A DNA stretch of 26,810 nt from Gryganskiella cystojenkinii. Lineage: Eukaryota; Mortierellomycota; Mortierellomycetes; Mortierellales; Mortierellaceae. Below the pieces are notes generated by a model that saw only the letters and a program-made list of their open reading frames with translations, had not been told where the DNA came from and did no database searches. The translations under genes and the position numbers were made by a program. Below, piece after piece: positions 10,768 through 20,886 of this stretch. The DNA lies in the NCBI GenBank assembly GCA_015852425.1, contig JAAAIG010000024.1:73648-100457 (forward strand), given 5' to 3'. Numbering within the stretch: the first letter of the stretch is position 1; each line of letters begins with the position of its first letter.

Positions 10768-13601
10768 GGCCGATTTTGTTTTCTTTCTAAATATGAAGAT
10801 GGAACGAGTAAAAAGGATTGGATCGAAAGAATGTCAAAGTGAGAAACTGGACAACCCAAAAAAAAAATTGAAATGAAAGAAAGAAGCTTCGAGTTGGGGT
10901 GGATCAAGAGAAATGCACTGTCGCACAGTAAAGAAGCTGTTGCCCGACAACTCAAATCAATCATAAAAAGTGTTTTTGGTTTCCCTTTTTTGTGTTGGCG
11001 ATTTTCCAAGGTTGATGTGAGGGGTGCTCCGTGCAATCAAGGAGACAGGGAAAAAAAAAGTGGAGGGAGGGGAGGAAGAGGAGAAGAAAAAGGAAATGTC
11101 TTTGAAGAAATGTTTCTTTTCGGAAGGGGGTGGTTGTCCTCAAAGACCCAAAAACTTTGGGTGTGAGGTGCACGGACACCGATGGAGGGCTGTGCTTTTG
11201 AGTGAGTGGTTTAACGATGGATCGCAGACGATCTTTCTATCGAAGTGATGTGATGGAAGAGTGGTGAGAGAGAGGGCAAGGTAGATGCATAAGGTCAAGG
11301 CATTGAAGTCCGCGTTATGGGCCAAGTGGTTGGCGCTGTGAAAATGAGTCTTGGGCAAGATCATAAGAGATAGAGATTGATGAATAAGATAGGAGCTGTG
11401 CAAAAAAAAAAAAAAAATCAAGATTGGTACAGAATGTGGCGAAAATGAAAGCCCTTGGGCAGAAAGACGACAGACTGCGAGGTAGGGGATGTTGATGCAG
11501 GAGGAACAGAGAAGTGGATCGTTGCTATGCGTGAAAACTTACAGAAGATTTTATGCACGTTACGTGTGGTCAAATCTGAGGGTGCAGAGGAGGAGAGGAA
11601 GAGGAAGAGGAAGAAGAGGCACAGACCGATCGAAGCGATGAAAGGGAAACAACACGCTTTTTTGTTCGAGCAAAAACAAGATGCTAAGGCGGAATTCTTT
11701 CTCTGGAAAGGGGTTGACTGTGGTGAGCAAAGCGATGTGGAAAAAGAGAAAAAGAGGAAAGCTACGTAAAGAACCAAAGAACTTGATAGAAAAAGCGGGA
11801 CAAAGGGAACCGGATCAACACCTCCAAGAATGTTGTGATGGCAAAAAAGAGGAACGGGATCAAAAAGGAAAACAAGAGGCATCCAAAGTACGCACGCACA
11901 CACAAAAAGCAAACAAGGGACCAAGGGATCAAATATGAAAAAGATGATGCTGTTTGATAGACGGGTGCTGAACACATCTTTGGAGCTAGCCCCATTCAGA
12001 TTAAGACGGGGTGCGAGTCAAAAGAATCATCTTTCCTCCACGACAGACACAAAATGAAAAAAAAAACTAGCCCACTCTTGCCACAGACAGCTTTCCTGGC
12101 TTCCTGTCTTTTCTCTTGAGCCAATCAGTACGACAGAAAAGTGACAGTGTCAGAGTGTTGGGTACCAGGTGTTGTTTCCACTTTATTGATGTGGTTCCCG
12201 TCAAGTTGGCACATGGCTAGATGGGCTGTTGCCGTCCTGTCGCATCTCTCCGTCCCTCTCGCTCTCGTTTTGCTCCATACGCTGGAGAGAGAGAGGCTCT
12301 CATCGTTCGTCGTTTCTTGTTTTTCTCTCGTCCGTTCGTATGGCCAAAGGTAATTTCAGGCGCGGAAATGAAGGAGTTATCGGAGAGGGAACAAGGAAAA
12401 AGAAAAGGGAGTATTAGAAAGCACCTCTCCTCCTTGTTACTCCTCCACCTCCTTCGCTAGTCCCTTCTCTTTTTGTCTTCTGAGTTTTTTTTTCAGGGAA
12501 ATGAAAGCAAGCCTGGTGTGCTTTGTCAAATATCAAGCCAAGGGGGAAGAGGAAGAAGAAGCAGAGGAGGAGAACCTCGATCTGGATTCATAAGACACAA
12601 CACCTAACACTACGGAAAAGGAGTGACAAACCGATTCAAATTGCTCATCGTATTCTTCGCACACCCCTTCTTGCCCACAAATGACCACCGGAATCGATCC
12701 TTGGCGGCAATGGTGGTGGGTAAGCGAGTGTTTGAAGGGTTTTGGGTTTCACCAACTACCTATGGACCAGAGAGAAATGAAGGGCGTGTGTTTTGTCATC
12801 ATATCCTGTCTCAGGGACAGCATGAAGTAGAATTGGAGGGAAGGAAAAAAAAGGGCAAGGGGTGTTTGTTCTGAAGAACGCGGCAACAGAGAACAGAATC
12901 GGGATCTGGACGGTACAAGGAAAATAGCCGTAACTAGATGACGAAGATTTGTACCTTTCGTGTGAAAGAAATGTTCAAGATGCGCATAACAATCCAAAAT
13001 AAACTCTCTTGCATCAGCATCTTGTCCGAGGGAAAGCACAGCCAACAACAGCACAGCACAGCTGAGTGACTCCCCCTCCCCGTTGTTCATTCTCTGATTG
13101 TCGCGTGGGTGCAAAAGTTGCAAGCGCGTTTATGCTTCCGCTGTTATTCTCTACAGGTTACGACGCGTTAACAATCCTTGTCGTAGTTAATAATTGTATA
13201 CTGTATCATTATACAAAAGGGGTTGGTTTGCTAGACTTGGACAAGAAAAGAATGCCCGCATTGTTGTTCTTTCATCAGGGTTCGGTCCAAGAAGAGAAAA
13301 AAAAAAGCACAAGGCAAAAGAAGAGCCAACTCCTCATCCTAAGTCAATCGTCGGCTCGGGCGGGCCAGGGGGTCACGAAAATCGTGTCTCTTCACTTTGT
13401 GTCCATTGTGTTCACTTTTGTCTTTTTTTTGCTTTCTCCAGAAAGGGTCCTTTTTTAGAAGGAAGAGTGACTGAATGGGGTTGACATTTTCTTGACATTC
13501 ATCTTTCATTTCATACTCATCTACTTTTAACATTCAATTGCTTTTCCCCCCTCCCCTCTCATTCCTTATCTTGCACTTAAACTCGCTACTTTTCTTGAGT
13601 C
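10768..13601. other. 2.8 kb divergent intergenic region, no gene supported
   Basis: The region separates two divergent genes, PKA (minus) and the acyl-CoA dehydrogenase (plus), and should contain both promoters and 5' UTRs. It is strongly purine/pyrimidine-skewed, with an A run of 15 at 11402-11416, a CCAAT motif at 12121-12125 and a pyrimidine-rich block just before 13602 (about 13540-13600) that probably marks the dehydrogenase promoter or 5' UTR. The longest frame (185 codons, minus, 11418-11975) translates to a Phe/Leu/Ser-rich string expected from CT-rich DNA and has no family resemblance. Confidence 0.6.
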
Positions 13602-15968
13602 ATGGTTTTCGCTTCTGCTGATGTGGGCTTCAAGCAAGATGTCCCCGAGATCCAAAACACGTTCCTGGAGGATCCAGTTATGATTAGTGTTCTGGAGAGA
13701 TACCTTCCCGACAACGTCTTGAACGAGATCTCACCGTGAGTCAAGCTTTGTTCTTCACACTTTTCGAAACACAACTCGTCTTGGGAGCTGTTTCTGATAG
13801 GTTTTTTTCCCTTTATCTTTTTATCTTTTCGTTTTATCTAGCGATCTTGTCCAGATCTGCGACTGGGCAAACACTGGTAAGAACGATACCTTACATCTGA
13901 GAAAGGGACCCGAGAGAATGTAATGGTGATCACATGACTGAGCCTGAAGGGTCTCCAACTTTTATTCATAGAGGGTGCTGCGCTGACCGCACGTATGGAG
14001 GAAGACCAACCTCGTCTCCGTCAATATGACTCTTGGTGCAGGTAATAATGAAGCTTACTCATTTGCCTAGCGCACAAGAAGTGACATGATCAAGTTCCTT
14101 AAACCCCTTTTATTTTCGGTTCTGTTTTCCCTAGACGCGTCGATGAACTCTTGGTGACCGAGGCCTGGAACAAACAAAAAGTGATTGCCGCCCGTGAAGG
14201 AGTCGTCGCTATTGCGTACGAGCGCAAATACGGTCAATACTCACGTATATATCAGATGGCAAAACTCATGCTCTGGACCTCGGGTTCAGGTCTTTATAGT
14301 TGCCCCATAGCCATGACCGATGGTTGTGCCCGGGTGATCGAACTCAACGGGACACAAGAAATGAAGGATCAGGTCTACTCTCGACTAATCAGTCGTGACC
14401 CCACAAAATTCATCACCAGTGGTCAGTGGATGACCGAACGTCCCGGAGGAAGTGATGTCGGGCGAACCGAGACTCAAGCCGTTTGGGATGATGCTAATAG
14501 ATGCTGGTCTATTTCGGGGTTCAAGTGGTTTTCGAGTGCCACGGACGCGGACGTGACCATGCTTTTGGCCCGTACGCATGATCCGACACCTGGCGCGGCA
14601 CCTAACTCGATGCGTGATGGAAGTAAAGGTCTTTCGCTCTACTTGGCCCGTGTCCGGGACGATGAGGGGAAACTGAACGGGGTTCGGATCCATCGTTTGA
14701 AGGACAAGGTCGGGACAAAGGCCTTGCCCACGGCTGAGTTGGAGTTGAACGGCATGGTAGCTCAGCAGGTTGGAGAGAAATATCGCGGGGTCAAGAACAT
14801 CTCGGCGATTTTGAACATTACTCGTGTGTACTGTGGCATGGGAAGCACTGCTGCGATGCAGAGATTCGTCCTCGGCGTCAAGGATTATGCTCGCCGTCGT
14901 GAGGTAAAACCATACCGAGTCTAATTTCACTAAAGCGCATACCCCTTCGGTTTATGGAATGCACTTAACAACTCTTTTTTTTCATATTATTACCACAGGT
15001 CTTTGGAGCTCTGCTGAAGGACCAACCCTTGCACTTGGCGACAATCGCCAACATGGAACTTCAGTACCGTGCCACCAGTCAATTCACATTCTTTTGCATT
15101 GCGATACTGGGAAGGATTGAGACCTTGGACAACAATCTTCCAGAGCTCAAGGACCGGGATATCCCTCTTTTACGTCTCTTAACCCCGATCTTGAAGGTCT
15201 GGTGTGCCAAGAATGCGTTTGCAATGTCCCAGGAGGCCATGGAGGCCTTTGGTGGTCAGGGTTACATGGAAGAGACCGGTCTGGGTCGTGCGATGAGGGA
15301 TGTCCTTGTCAACACCATCTGGGAGGGTACGACCAACGTTCTCTCCTTGGATGTTCTTCGTGTCATGGCCGAAACTGGCGGCGATGCTCTTGATTTATAT
15401 GCCGAGGTAAGGAAGTATCCTTGACCATTTTTTTTGTTTTTGTTTTTGTGGAAAAAGCGCGAAACTGATTTTCGTCCGCTCATGTCCCTAACACTCTTGA
15501 TGTTTCTTGCTCGTCTAGACCGTCCGTGGTATCATGGCTCCCCTGAAAGGACAGGCTCAATTTGCCCAATCTGCCAAAGCCATTGAAGATTCCCTGGCCA
15601 TGATCGCCAGTCATTTTACGACCTATGCTACCTTGGAGACCCGGAACTTCTTGGAAGCTTCGGCGCGTGGGTTGACGTTTGCGATGGCAGACGTCATTGC
15701 GGGAGCGCTCTTGTGTCAACATGCTACCTGGTCCGAGGCCAAGGCCAAAACCAAATCTTCAGACAAGATTGTGGCGAGTGAGGCCAAGGTCGATTTGATA
15801 TCGGCTCAGAGATGGTGCGAGAACTTGCATAGTAAGATCACGGTTCAGATCCAGTCCCTTGGGAACGAGACCAGGTACGATGAGGACAAGTTAATGTTGT
15901 TCGGTCTTGCAGATGCGCGTACGACCCATAAGCCTCCTACTTTATCCACCATTGCTTCCAAGTTGTAA
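13602..15968 (+). CDS. Acyl-CoA dehydrogenase, AidB/ACDH-11 type
   Basis: FAD-dependent dehydrogenase of the acyl-CoA dehydrogenase superfamily, AidB-like branch (bacterial AidB, nematode ACDH-11). Six exons: 13602-13735, 13842-13876, 13972-14041, 14135-14903, 14999-15406 and 15519-15968. All introns are 93-112 nt with GT-AG ends, and the product is 621 residues. The flavin-binding signature QWMTERPGGSDVG lies at residues 177-189, followed by the middle beta-domain motif FKWFSSATDAD. The C-terminal helical domain carries FGGQGYMEETGLGR (from residue 420) and IWEGTTNV, where Glu445 sits at the position of the catalytic base of medium-chain enzymes. Exon 2 is only 35 nt. No obvious signal peptide is present, and the C terminus (ASKL) resembles a type 1 peroxisomal targeting signal (SKL), so peroxisomal location is likely. 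AidB-type substrates are poorly defined; long- or branched-chain acyl-CoA is inference. Confidence 0.9.
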
Positions 15969-16157
15969 AGAAGTAACAAAGCAAGAGCAAAAAAAAAGTA
16001 GCCAAAGAAGATGTCGAGCCCTGTGCCGATTTCGTGAATATATCGAAGACCTTCTGTTCACATAGCTTTTGCTTCAAGTAAAATATGCTGTCGATATAAA
16101 GATGTCTTCCCTGCTGTTTATTTCTTTTTGTGAAAACAGAGACAAGGAGGGATTAGC
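15969..16157. other. Convergent 3' ends, short spacer
   Basis: Only 189 bp separate the stop of the acyl-CoA dehydrogenase (plus) from the stop of the NECAP gene (minus) in the four-exon model. The 3' UTRs of the two transcripts probably overlap. No canonical AATAAA is seen on the plus strand. Confidence 0.5.
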
Positions 16158-17079
16158 CTAGTTTCTCCTGCCTGGTGGTGGAGGAGGAGGAAGGAGGGGA
16201 GGAAGAGCTAAATAGCAGAGAGAGAGAGAGAGAGAGGGAAGAGGGTCAATATTAGGTCAATATGCTGATACCGCGGTTGGTCTTCAAGTGTAACTCTCTC
16301 CAAGCGAGCATTAGTCCTTACCCCCTTCTATTTCTGGAGCAGTGGATCTTGTTGGGCGAGTACGCCGCTGTGATGATCCAGATCCAGATCCGCCTGCAAT
16401 GGTCAAGTTGATCGTTTGCCCTTCCTTTAAAGAAAAGTCCATCTTGGGCTGTTGAATGCCCAATTTTCTGTGTTCAGCAGCCTTTTGTTCTGCAGCAAGG
16501 TGCCTAGATAAGGGGAGGAGGAGGAAGGAGGAGGTCAAGGGAATGTTAGTGTAAACTTAGAAAGGCTCGTCCTTCTTTGCCTTTTCGATTCCTTACTTGA
16601 AGTGATCTTGCAATGCAACGTTGAAATCGAAGGCATGACTCCGGTCCATGAATCCAAGGCCCAAGAAGGCGTGGCGACCCTGATCCTCGATCCTGACAAC
16701 GAAATAGCGACTGGAATCCGTCACAGGTTCGACGCAACCCTTGTTTTCTTCATAGGGGCAGACCGCAAAGAGCTCTCCAGTCTTGCCATCCTCGAGTCGG
16801 ATAAAACATTTCTTGCCAATGGCAATGATACGAAGTCGTCCTCTCCAGAGAGGTTCATCCACATTCCCCCAGTCGGCGGCGCGGTGTCCACGACTTGAGG
16901 TCAATGGAGGGACCTTGTAGACTATTTTTTTTCCAACAGTATTGGGTATTAACGTCCATAAGAAGTAGTCGGTTGCTGTATTCCGGGACCGTGAGAGAAA
17001 GACAGATGGAATCATTACCATAGCATTCGCGAACGACTAGAAGGACGGACTCGTAATCGTCGTCCTCAATGTTGGACAT
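16158..17079 (-). CDS. NECAP: NECAP-like clathrin adaptor-associated protein (PHear domain)
   Basis: Cytosolic accessory factor of clathrin-mediated endocytosis that in animals binds the AP-1/AP-2 appendage and AP-2 core. Exons are 17079-17019, 16921-16597, 16503-16322 and 16207-16158, giving 205 residues. The N-terminal PHear domain (about residues 8-135) is clear: YESVLLVV, then [67 protein letters not shown]. After a Lys/Glu-rich helix comes [14 protein letters not shown] (residues 151 onward), also conserved in the family. The first intron acceptor was chosen at 16922 because it gives an ungapped match to the NECAP N terminus. The last exon adds [15 protein letters not shown], a Pro-rich end. 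If the last intron is retained the protein stops two codons further (GKD) at 16311. The gene ends tail to tail with the dehydrogenase. Confidence 0.9.
16217..16236 (+). repeat. (AG)10 microsatellite = polypyrimidine tract of a NECAP intron
   Basis: Ten AG units are read as (CT)10 on the minus strand. They lie eight bases before the TTTAG acceptor at 16208 and follow a TGACCTAATATTGACC stretch that contains a good branch-site match. The repeat thus forms most of the polypyrimidine tract of the last NECAP intron. Confidence 0.75.
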
Positions 17080-17324
17080 GATGTATTGTTATTAGTGATT
17101 AGGGAGGAAGGGAATGGAGGGTTGAGGAGGTGATGGAACAAAGAGAAAGGAAGAGATGATGCGCTCTCTTTTGCCACGTTGAAGAAACGGAAAGGGAAGA
17201 AAGAGCTCTCTTCGAAGCACCGTACAGCAGTCACAGGGCTTGGACAGAGCGACCACACCATCTGGGTGCATTTTCTTTTTTTATTGAGGTGTTTTTCCTT
17301 TTGGCCATCCTTCGAGAACAGCTC

Positions 17325-18578
17325 TTATGCAGGAACAATATGGCATCTATGCGAGTTTAAGCATGGGTAAAGAGAAGTATACTCAGTCAGTTAGAGGCTA
17401 TATATAAAGATGATACCATCATTAGATTTTCATAGTGACACTCACCCAAGAAGTCCACGACCACCCCATCCTTGACTGGGCACCAGAATGACCGATACCA
17501 GTCTTGTTGAATCGCCTCGGAGCAGCTTTACCAAGATAGGTTTCTATAGGTTTAATAAAAAAAATTAGTAAACCCCGTTGAATATAAAAAGTCCCACTTT
17601 GGCCTACAAAAATCCGTATTCGGTGCTATAAAAAACTGAACATACGTTTTCCCGCTCCTTGACAAGTTCACTCAGTGCCGCAAAAGCCTGTGGAGTCTTT
17701 TCGGTCACTGCTCCAAATGCCACGATCATGTCGTATTGGAGGAGACCCTACATGTAGCGCGTAATACACAAAGGATTATAAGAAAGCAAAATTAGGCAAA
17801 AGCCCCAAGATCTTCAGCAATCTCATGAATATAGTCCTACGCAAGCGCTTCCATCAAAACCTTACCGCTTCCTTTGCGGGAGAGTCAGGAGCGACCATGT
17901 TGACTTTAGCGAACGGTTTCATAAACTCGACAGGATCCACAGTACTTGAGCCCACTGCCGGTACAGATGATGAGGGTGAAGATGTCGATGATGTTGTTGC
18001 TGTCTCCTGTTGCTTCTTCTCCTCTTCTTTTCGCTGCTTCTCAGCGATAGCCTCGGCGTGGACCGCATGGATAGCCTCCTCGATCTGCAGCATCACTGTT
18101 TTAAGATCATTTTGAAGCTCTAAAAAGATAGTTGAAAGATATTTCGAGATCGCATACAAGCGCGCACGTTTCGGGTCAGTTTACGTCTTGTTCAGGTTTG
18201 TCAAGTCCACAAACAAGCCGTTGATCAGCGCCCGTTTTTCGAAAGTTGGTGATAAGCTAACGTACTGATGATGCCTGACCGAGCTGTTGTGACGGCGACG
18301 AGATCGATGTCAGACCGAGGAAATCCGCTGCTGTCGACAAGTCGTTCTGTCATGCCTACCTTTTGCTATTCAGTTAGAGTAACGAGAACTTTATTTAGAT
18401 AAAGAGAGTTATCCTGCAAAGATATCCATGTTTAGATAAAACATTTAAATGACCAACAGACTGGTAGTCTTACAGCTTTGAGATTGTCCTGAAGAGTCTT
18501 GATTTCAGCCTCGAGTTCGTCTTTTTGTTTCATGAGTGCTTGAGCATGCTTCATGAGCTCTGACTGTGTGTTGACCAT
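17325..18578 (-). CDS. NAS2: 26S proteasome assembly chaperone Nas2/PSMD9
   Basis: Chaperone for assembly of the 19S base; in yeast and mammals its PDZ-like domain holds the C-terminal tail of Rpt5. Exons are 18578-18474, 18365-18266, 18119-17866, 17747-17646, 17543-17446 and 17346-17325 (introns 99-146 nt), giving 226 residues against 223 for human PSMD9. The start is in a strong ACCATGG context. An N-terminal coiled coil (ELMKHAQALMKQKDELEAEI) is followed by VGMTERLVDSSGFPRSDIDL, TARSGIIKLQNDLK and a second helix. A Ser/Thr-rich linker (residues ~108-130) leads to the PDZ domain (~138-215): FAKVNMVAPDSPAKEAGL, then YDMIVAFGAV. The C terminus GWGGRGLLGCHIVPA matches the family ending. The last exon is only 22 nt; without it the protein would stop after GLLG. 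The gene is divergent from the peptidase gene and in tandem with NECAP (245 bp apart). Confidence 0.93.
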
Positions 18579-18808
18579 GGTTGATATAATGTGCGTTGCT
18601 GTAGTAATGCCCTTGTCGTGGTTGCTTCAATGCGGAGTGGAATGAATGAAATGAAGGAACAAAAGCTGGCAACCCTTCTGCGAAGCAGAGGACGCGTGGA
18701 CTGGACCGCTGGCCGTTGAGGCACGTGATCGTTTCTGAGTTTTTTTTTTCGGACATGGTAGTTTCACTTTCCACGACCCATTTACTCCATTACCTTCTTT
18801 TTCATGCA
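18579..18808. promoter_or_regulatory. Shared divergent promoter region with E-box
   Basis: The 230 bp between the Nas2 start (minus) and the chosen peptidase start (plus) must contain both core promoters. A palindromic CACGTG E-box (in GGCACGTGATC) lies at 18722-18727, followed by a T run. CACGTG is bound by bHLH regulators in fungi; which factor acts here is unknown. If the peptidase starts at 18755 the spacer is only 176 bp. Confidence 0.45.
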
Positions 18809-20886
18809 ATGAACGAAAAACTCTCCCGCGAAAGGCCGCGAGCCTCAAGAACTACAGGAGACTCGCAAGCCATCCTACCTGTTGCTCATACAGCCACCAA
18901 TGTCCGCTCTCGACGTCGAAGACGGTTCTTTCACCTGTTCCTCGTCACTTTGGCTTTTTACTACTTTTTTTGGATGCCGTTTGTAGACGATGAAGACGAT
19001 ATCGACCTCAGTCAAGATGGTCTCCTAGCATTCGATCGCAAGAGTCTCAAGGACTTTACCTTGAAGTCTAGATTCCACTTTGAGAAACATATGCAGACAG
19101 ATGTGGATCAACTTGTCGCTGGAAGTCTCGAATCCCGGTAAAAGTTCCTCCTCGCACGCCCCATTTCACAAAGTGCGATTGATCCCAGTTCTCTTCGGCC
19201 ACTCAATAGTTGATCCGCAAGAGCTGACCCCGTTTTTTTCTATTCGTATCACCCTAACCTCTCATAAGGATTGTGTGGGATCGTCTCGCAGAGATGACCG
19301 ATACCTATGGTCCTCGTATCGTTGGATCCGAGGCCCTCGAGAAGGTATTGTGGCCGGCTCTGGGATCGACTTGCAGCAGGCTCGCGTTTCTTTTACACGC
19401 GGTCGTAAACTGTGCTTATTCGCCCTCTTGACATTACCCCGCGATTTCTCTTCTTCCTTTTTGATTTTAGTCCCTTGACTGGGTCTTGGGCAAACTCAAG
19501 GACGACAAGCTCAACTTTACAACAGAGGACGTCATCGTCGATAACTGGCAACGGAACCACGAGTCCTTGCATTTTCTCTCGCCAACACGTGGATCCGTCA
19601 AGTTGCATATGCTCGGACTCGGTGGCAGTCTCGGTACCCCAGACCCTGTCAACGGTCTCGAAGCCGAGGTGATTGCGGTTCATTCTGTGGAGGAGCTTAA
19701 AGAACTCGGCGAGGCAGGTCTGGTCAAAGGCCGAGTCGTCCTCTGGAACAAACCATTTGAATCCTATGATAACGAGAGCGCGATACGGGTCTGGGGCGCG
19801 CTTTGGTCACAGAAGTATGGAGCTGTGGCGGCCTTGATTCGATCTTTAGGCCCTTTTTCGTTACAGTCGCCCCATACTGGCGGTATGGACGAGGCCGAGA
19901 TCCCTGGAGCATCGATCACGGCCGAGGATGGAGATTTACTTGAGCGATCGCTTAAAAGACATCAACAGGATCCTGAGCAATTCCCATATTGGCCCAAGGT
20001 CAAGTTGATTATGGGAGCCACCATGGAGCTGGACGCCAAGATCTCTCGAAACATCATCATAGAGCTCAAGGGTCGCGAAAAACCAGAGGAGATTGTGGTC
20101 ATTGGAGGACATAGTGACAGTTGGGATGTTGGTAGCGGCGCTGTCGATGACGGCGTTGGCTGTTTCATCGCCTGGGAGACCATCCGTCAATTGAGCAAGC
20201 TGGAACGTCCACCTCGTCGAACTGTCCGAGCCGTGTTATGGACCTCGGAAGAAGTCAAGATCTCGGCTGGTGGTGTGACCTATGCAAAGAACCATCCAGA
20301 GACCAATACCAGTCGACATGTATTTGCATTCGAGTCTGACACGGGCGTGTTTGATCCTTATGGGATCACGTTTACACCGGGTCGCAAGGGCGATCAGGTC
20401 CAGGAAGAATCGTTCGAGTATTTGACCGCTGCCGGAAAGTATTTTATGGGCTCGCGTAAAGATCTGGGATACCCTGGCGCGGGTCAATACGTCCTTCCGG
20501 TCGGACATGGTGCGGATATTGAACCTCTTTGTGATCGGGGCGTGGCGTGTGCTCATTTCACCCCCGCGGATCCATTTCCACTGCCGTATTCGACGTCTCC
20601 TTATGCGATTCCGAACCATGGCAGAGACAAGAACAAGGAGGAGGTGAAGCGTCAACCTCATCATCGCTACCACCACCCGAAGCACCCTCGTCATCGCCAT
20701 AATCATCGTCACGGAAAACATGAAATAGTGGATCAACCAAGAAGACCGATCGACAACGGCTATTTTTATTATCATCATACCGAGGCTGATACCATGAGCG
20801 CATTCACGCCCGATCAAGTCAAACGTTCTGCTGCGGTCATGGCGATCTGGACCTACATTGCAGCCGAAGGTGATGTGGAGTTGTAA
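18809..20886 (+). CDS. CPQ: Membrane-anchored M28 metallopeptidase, carboxypeptidase Q-like
   Basis: Di-zinc exopeptidase related to carboxypeptidase Q (plasma glutamate carboxypeptidase), releasing terminal residues from small peptides in a lumenal or extracellular compartment. Exons are 18809-19137, 19269-19344 and 19471-20886 (introns 131 and 126 nt, the first with a CTAAC branch site), giving 606 residues. Instead of a cleaved signal there is a basic stretch (RSRRRRR) and one hydrophobic span (about residues 40-58), a type II anchor. Conserved parts follow: TYGPRIVGSEALEK, a protease-associated-like insertion (PHTGGMDEAEIPGASITAEDG), GHSDSWDVGSGAVDDG (His349, Asp361), WTSEE (Glu395/396), ESDTG (Asp425) and HHTEADT (His570/571). 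A Lys/Arg/His-rich insert lies between the substrate-pocket segment and that last motif. Alternative in-frame starts at 18755 or upstream would add 18 or more residues; 18809 is preferred for topology, not proven. Confidence 0.88.
20658..20720 (+). other. Histidine-rich insert within the M28 peptidase
   Basis: About ten His occur in 21 residues, mixed with Arg, Lys and Pro (segments QPHHRYHHPKH and HRHNHRHGKH). The insert sits between the AHFTPADPF segment and the final zinc-ligand motif HHTEADT. Carboxypeptidase Q of animals has only a short loop at this place. Confidence 0.8.

Noticed and set aside
11418..11975. 185-codon minus-strand hydrophobic frame, possible membrane protein
   Set aside because: The Phe/Leu/Ser/Cys content is what random CT-rich DNA gives; there is no family resemblance, and it lies in the divergent promoter region.
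16976..17018. 43-nt first intron in NECAP ending at ATACAG
   Set aside because: It closes in frame but inserts about 18 extra residues into the conserved N terminus; the 97-nt intron ending at 16922 gives an ungapped match to the family.
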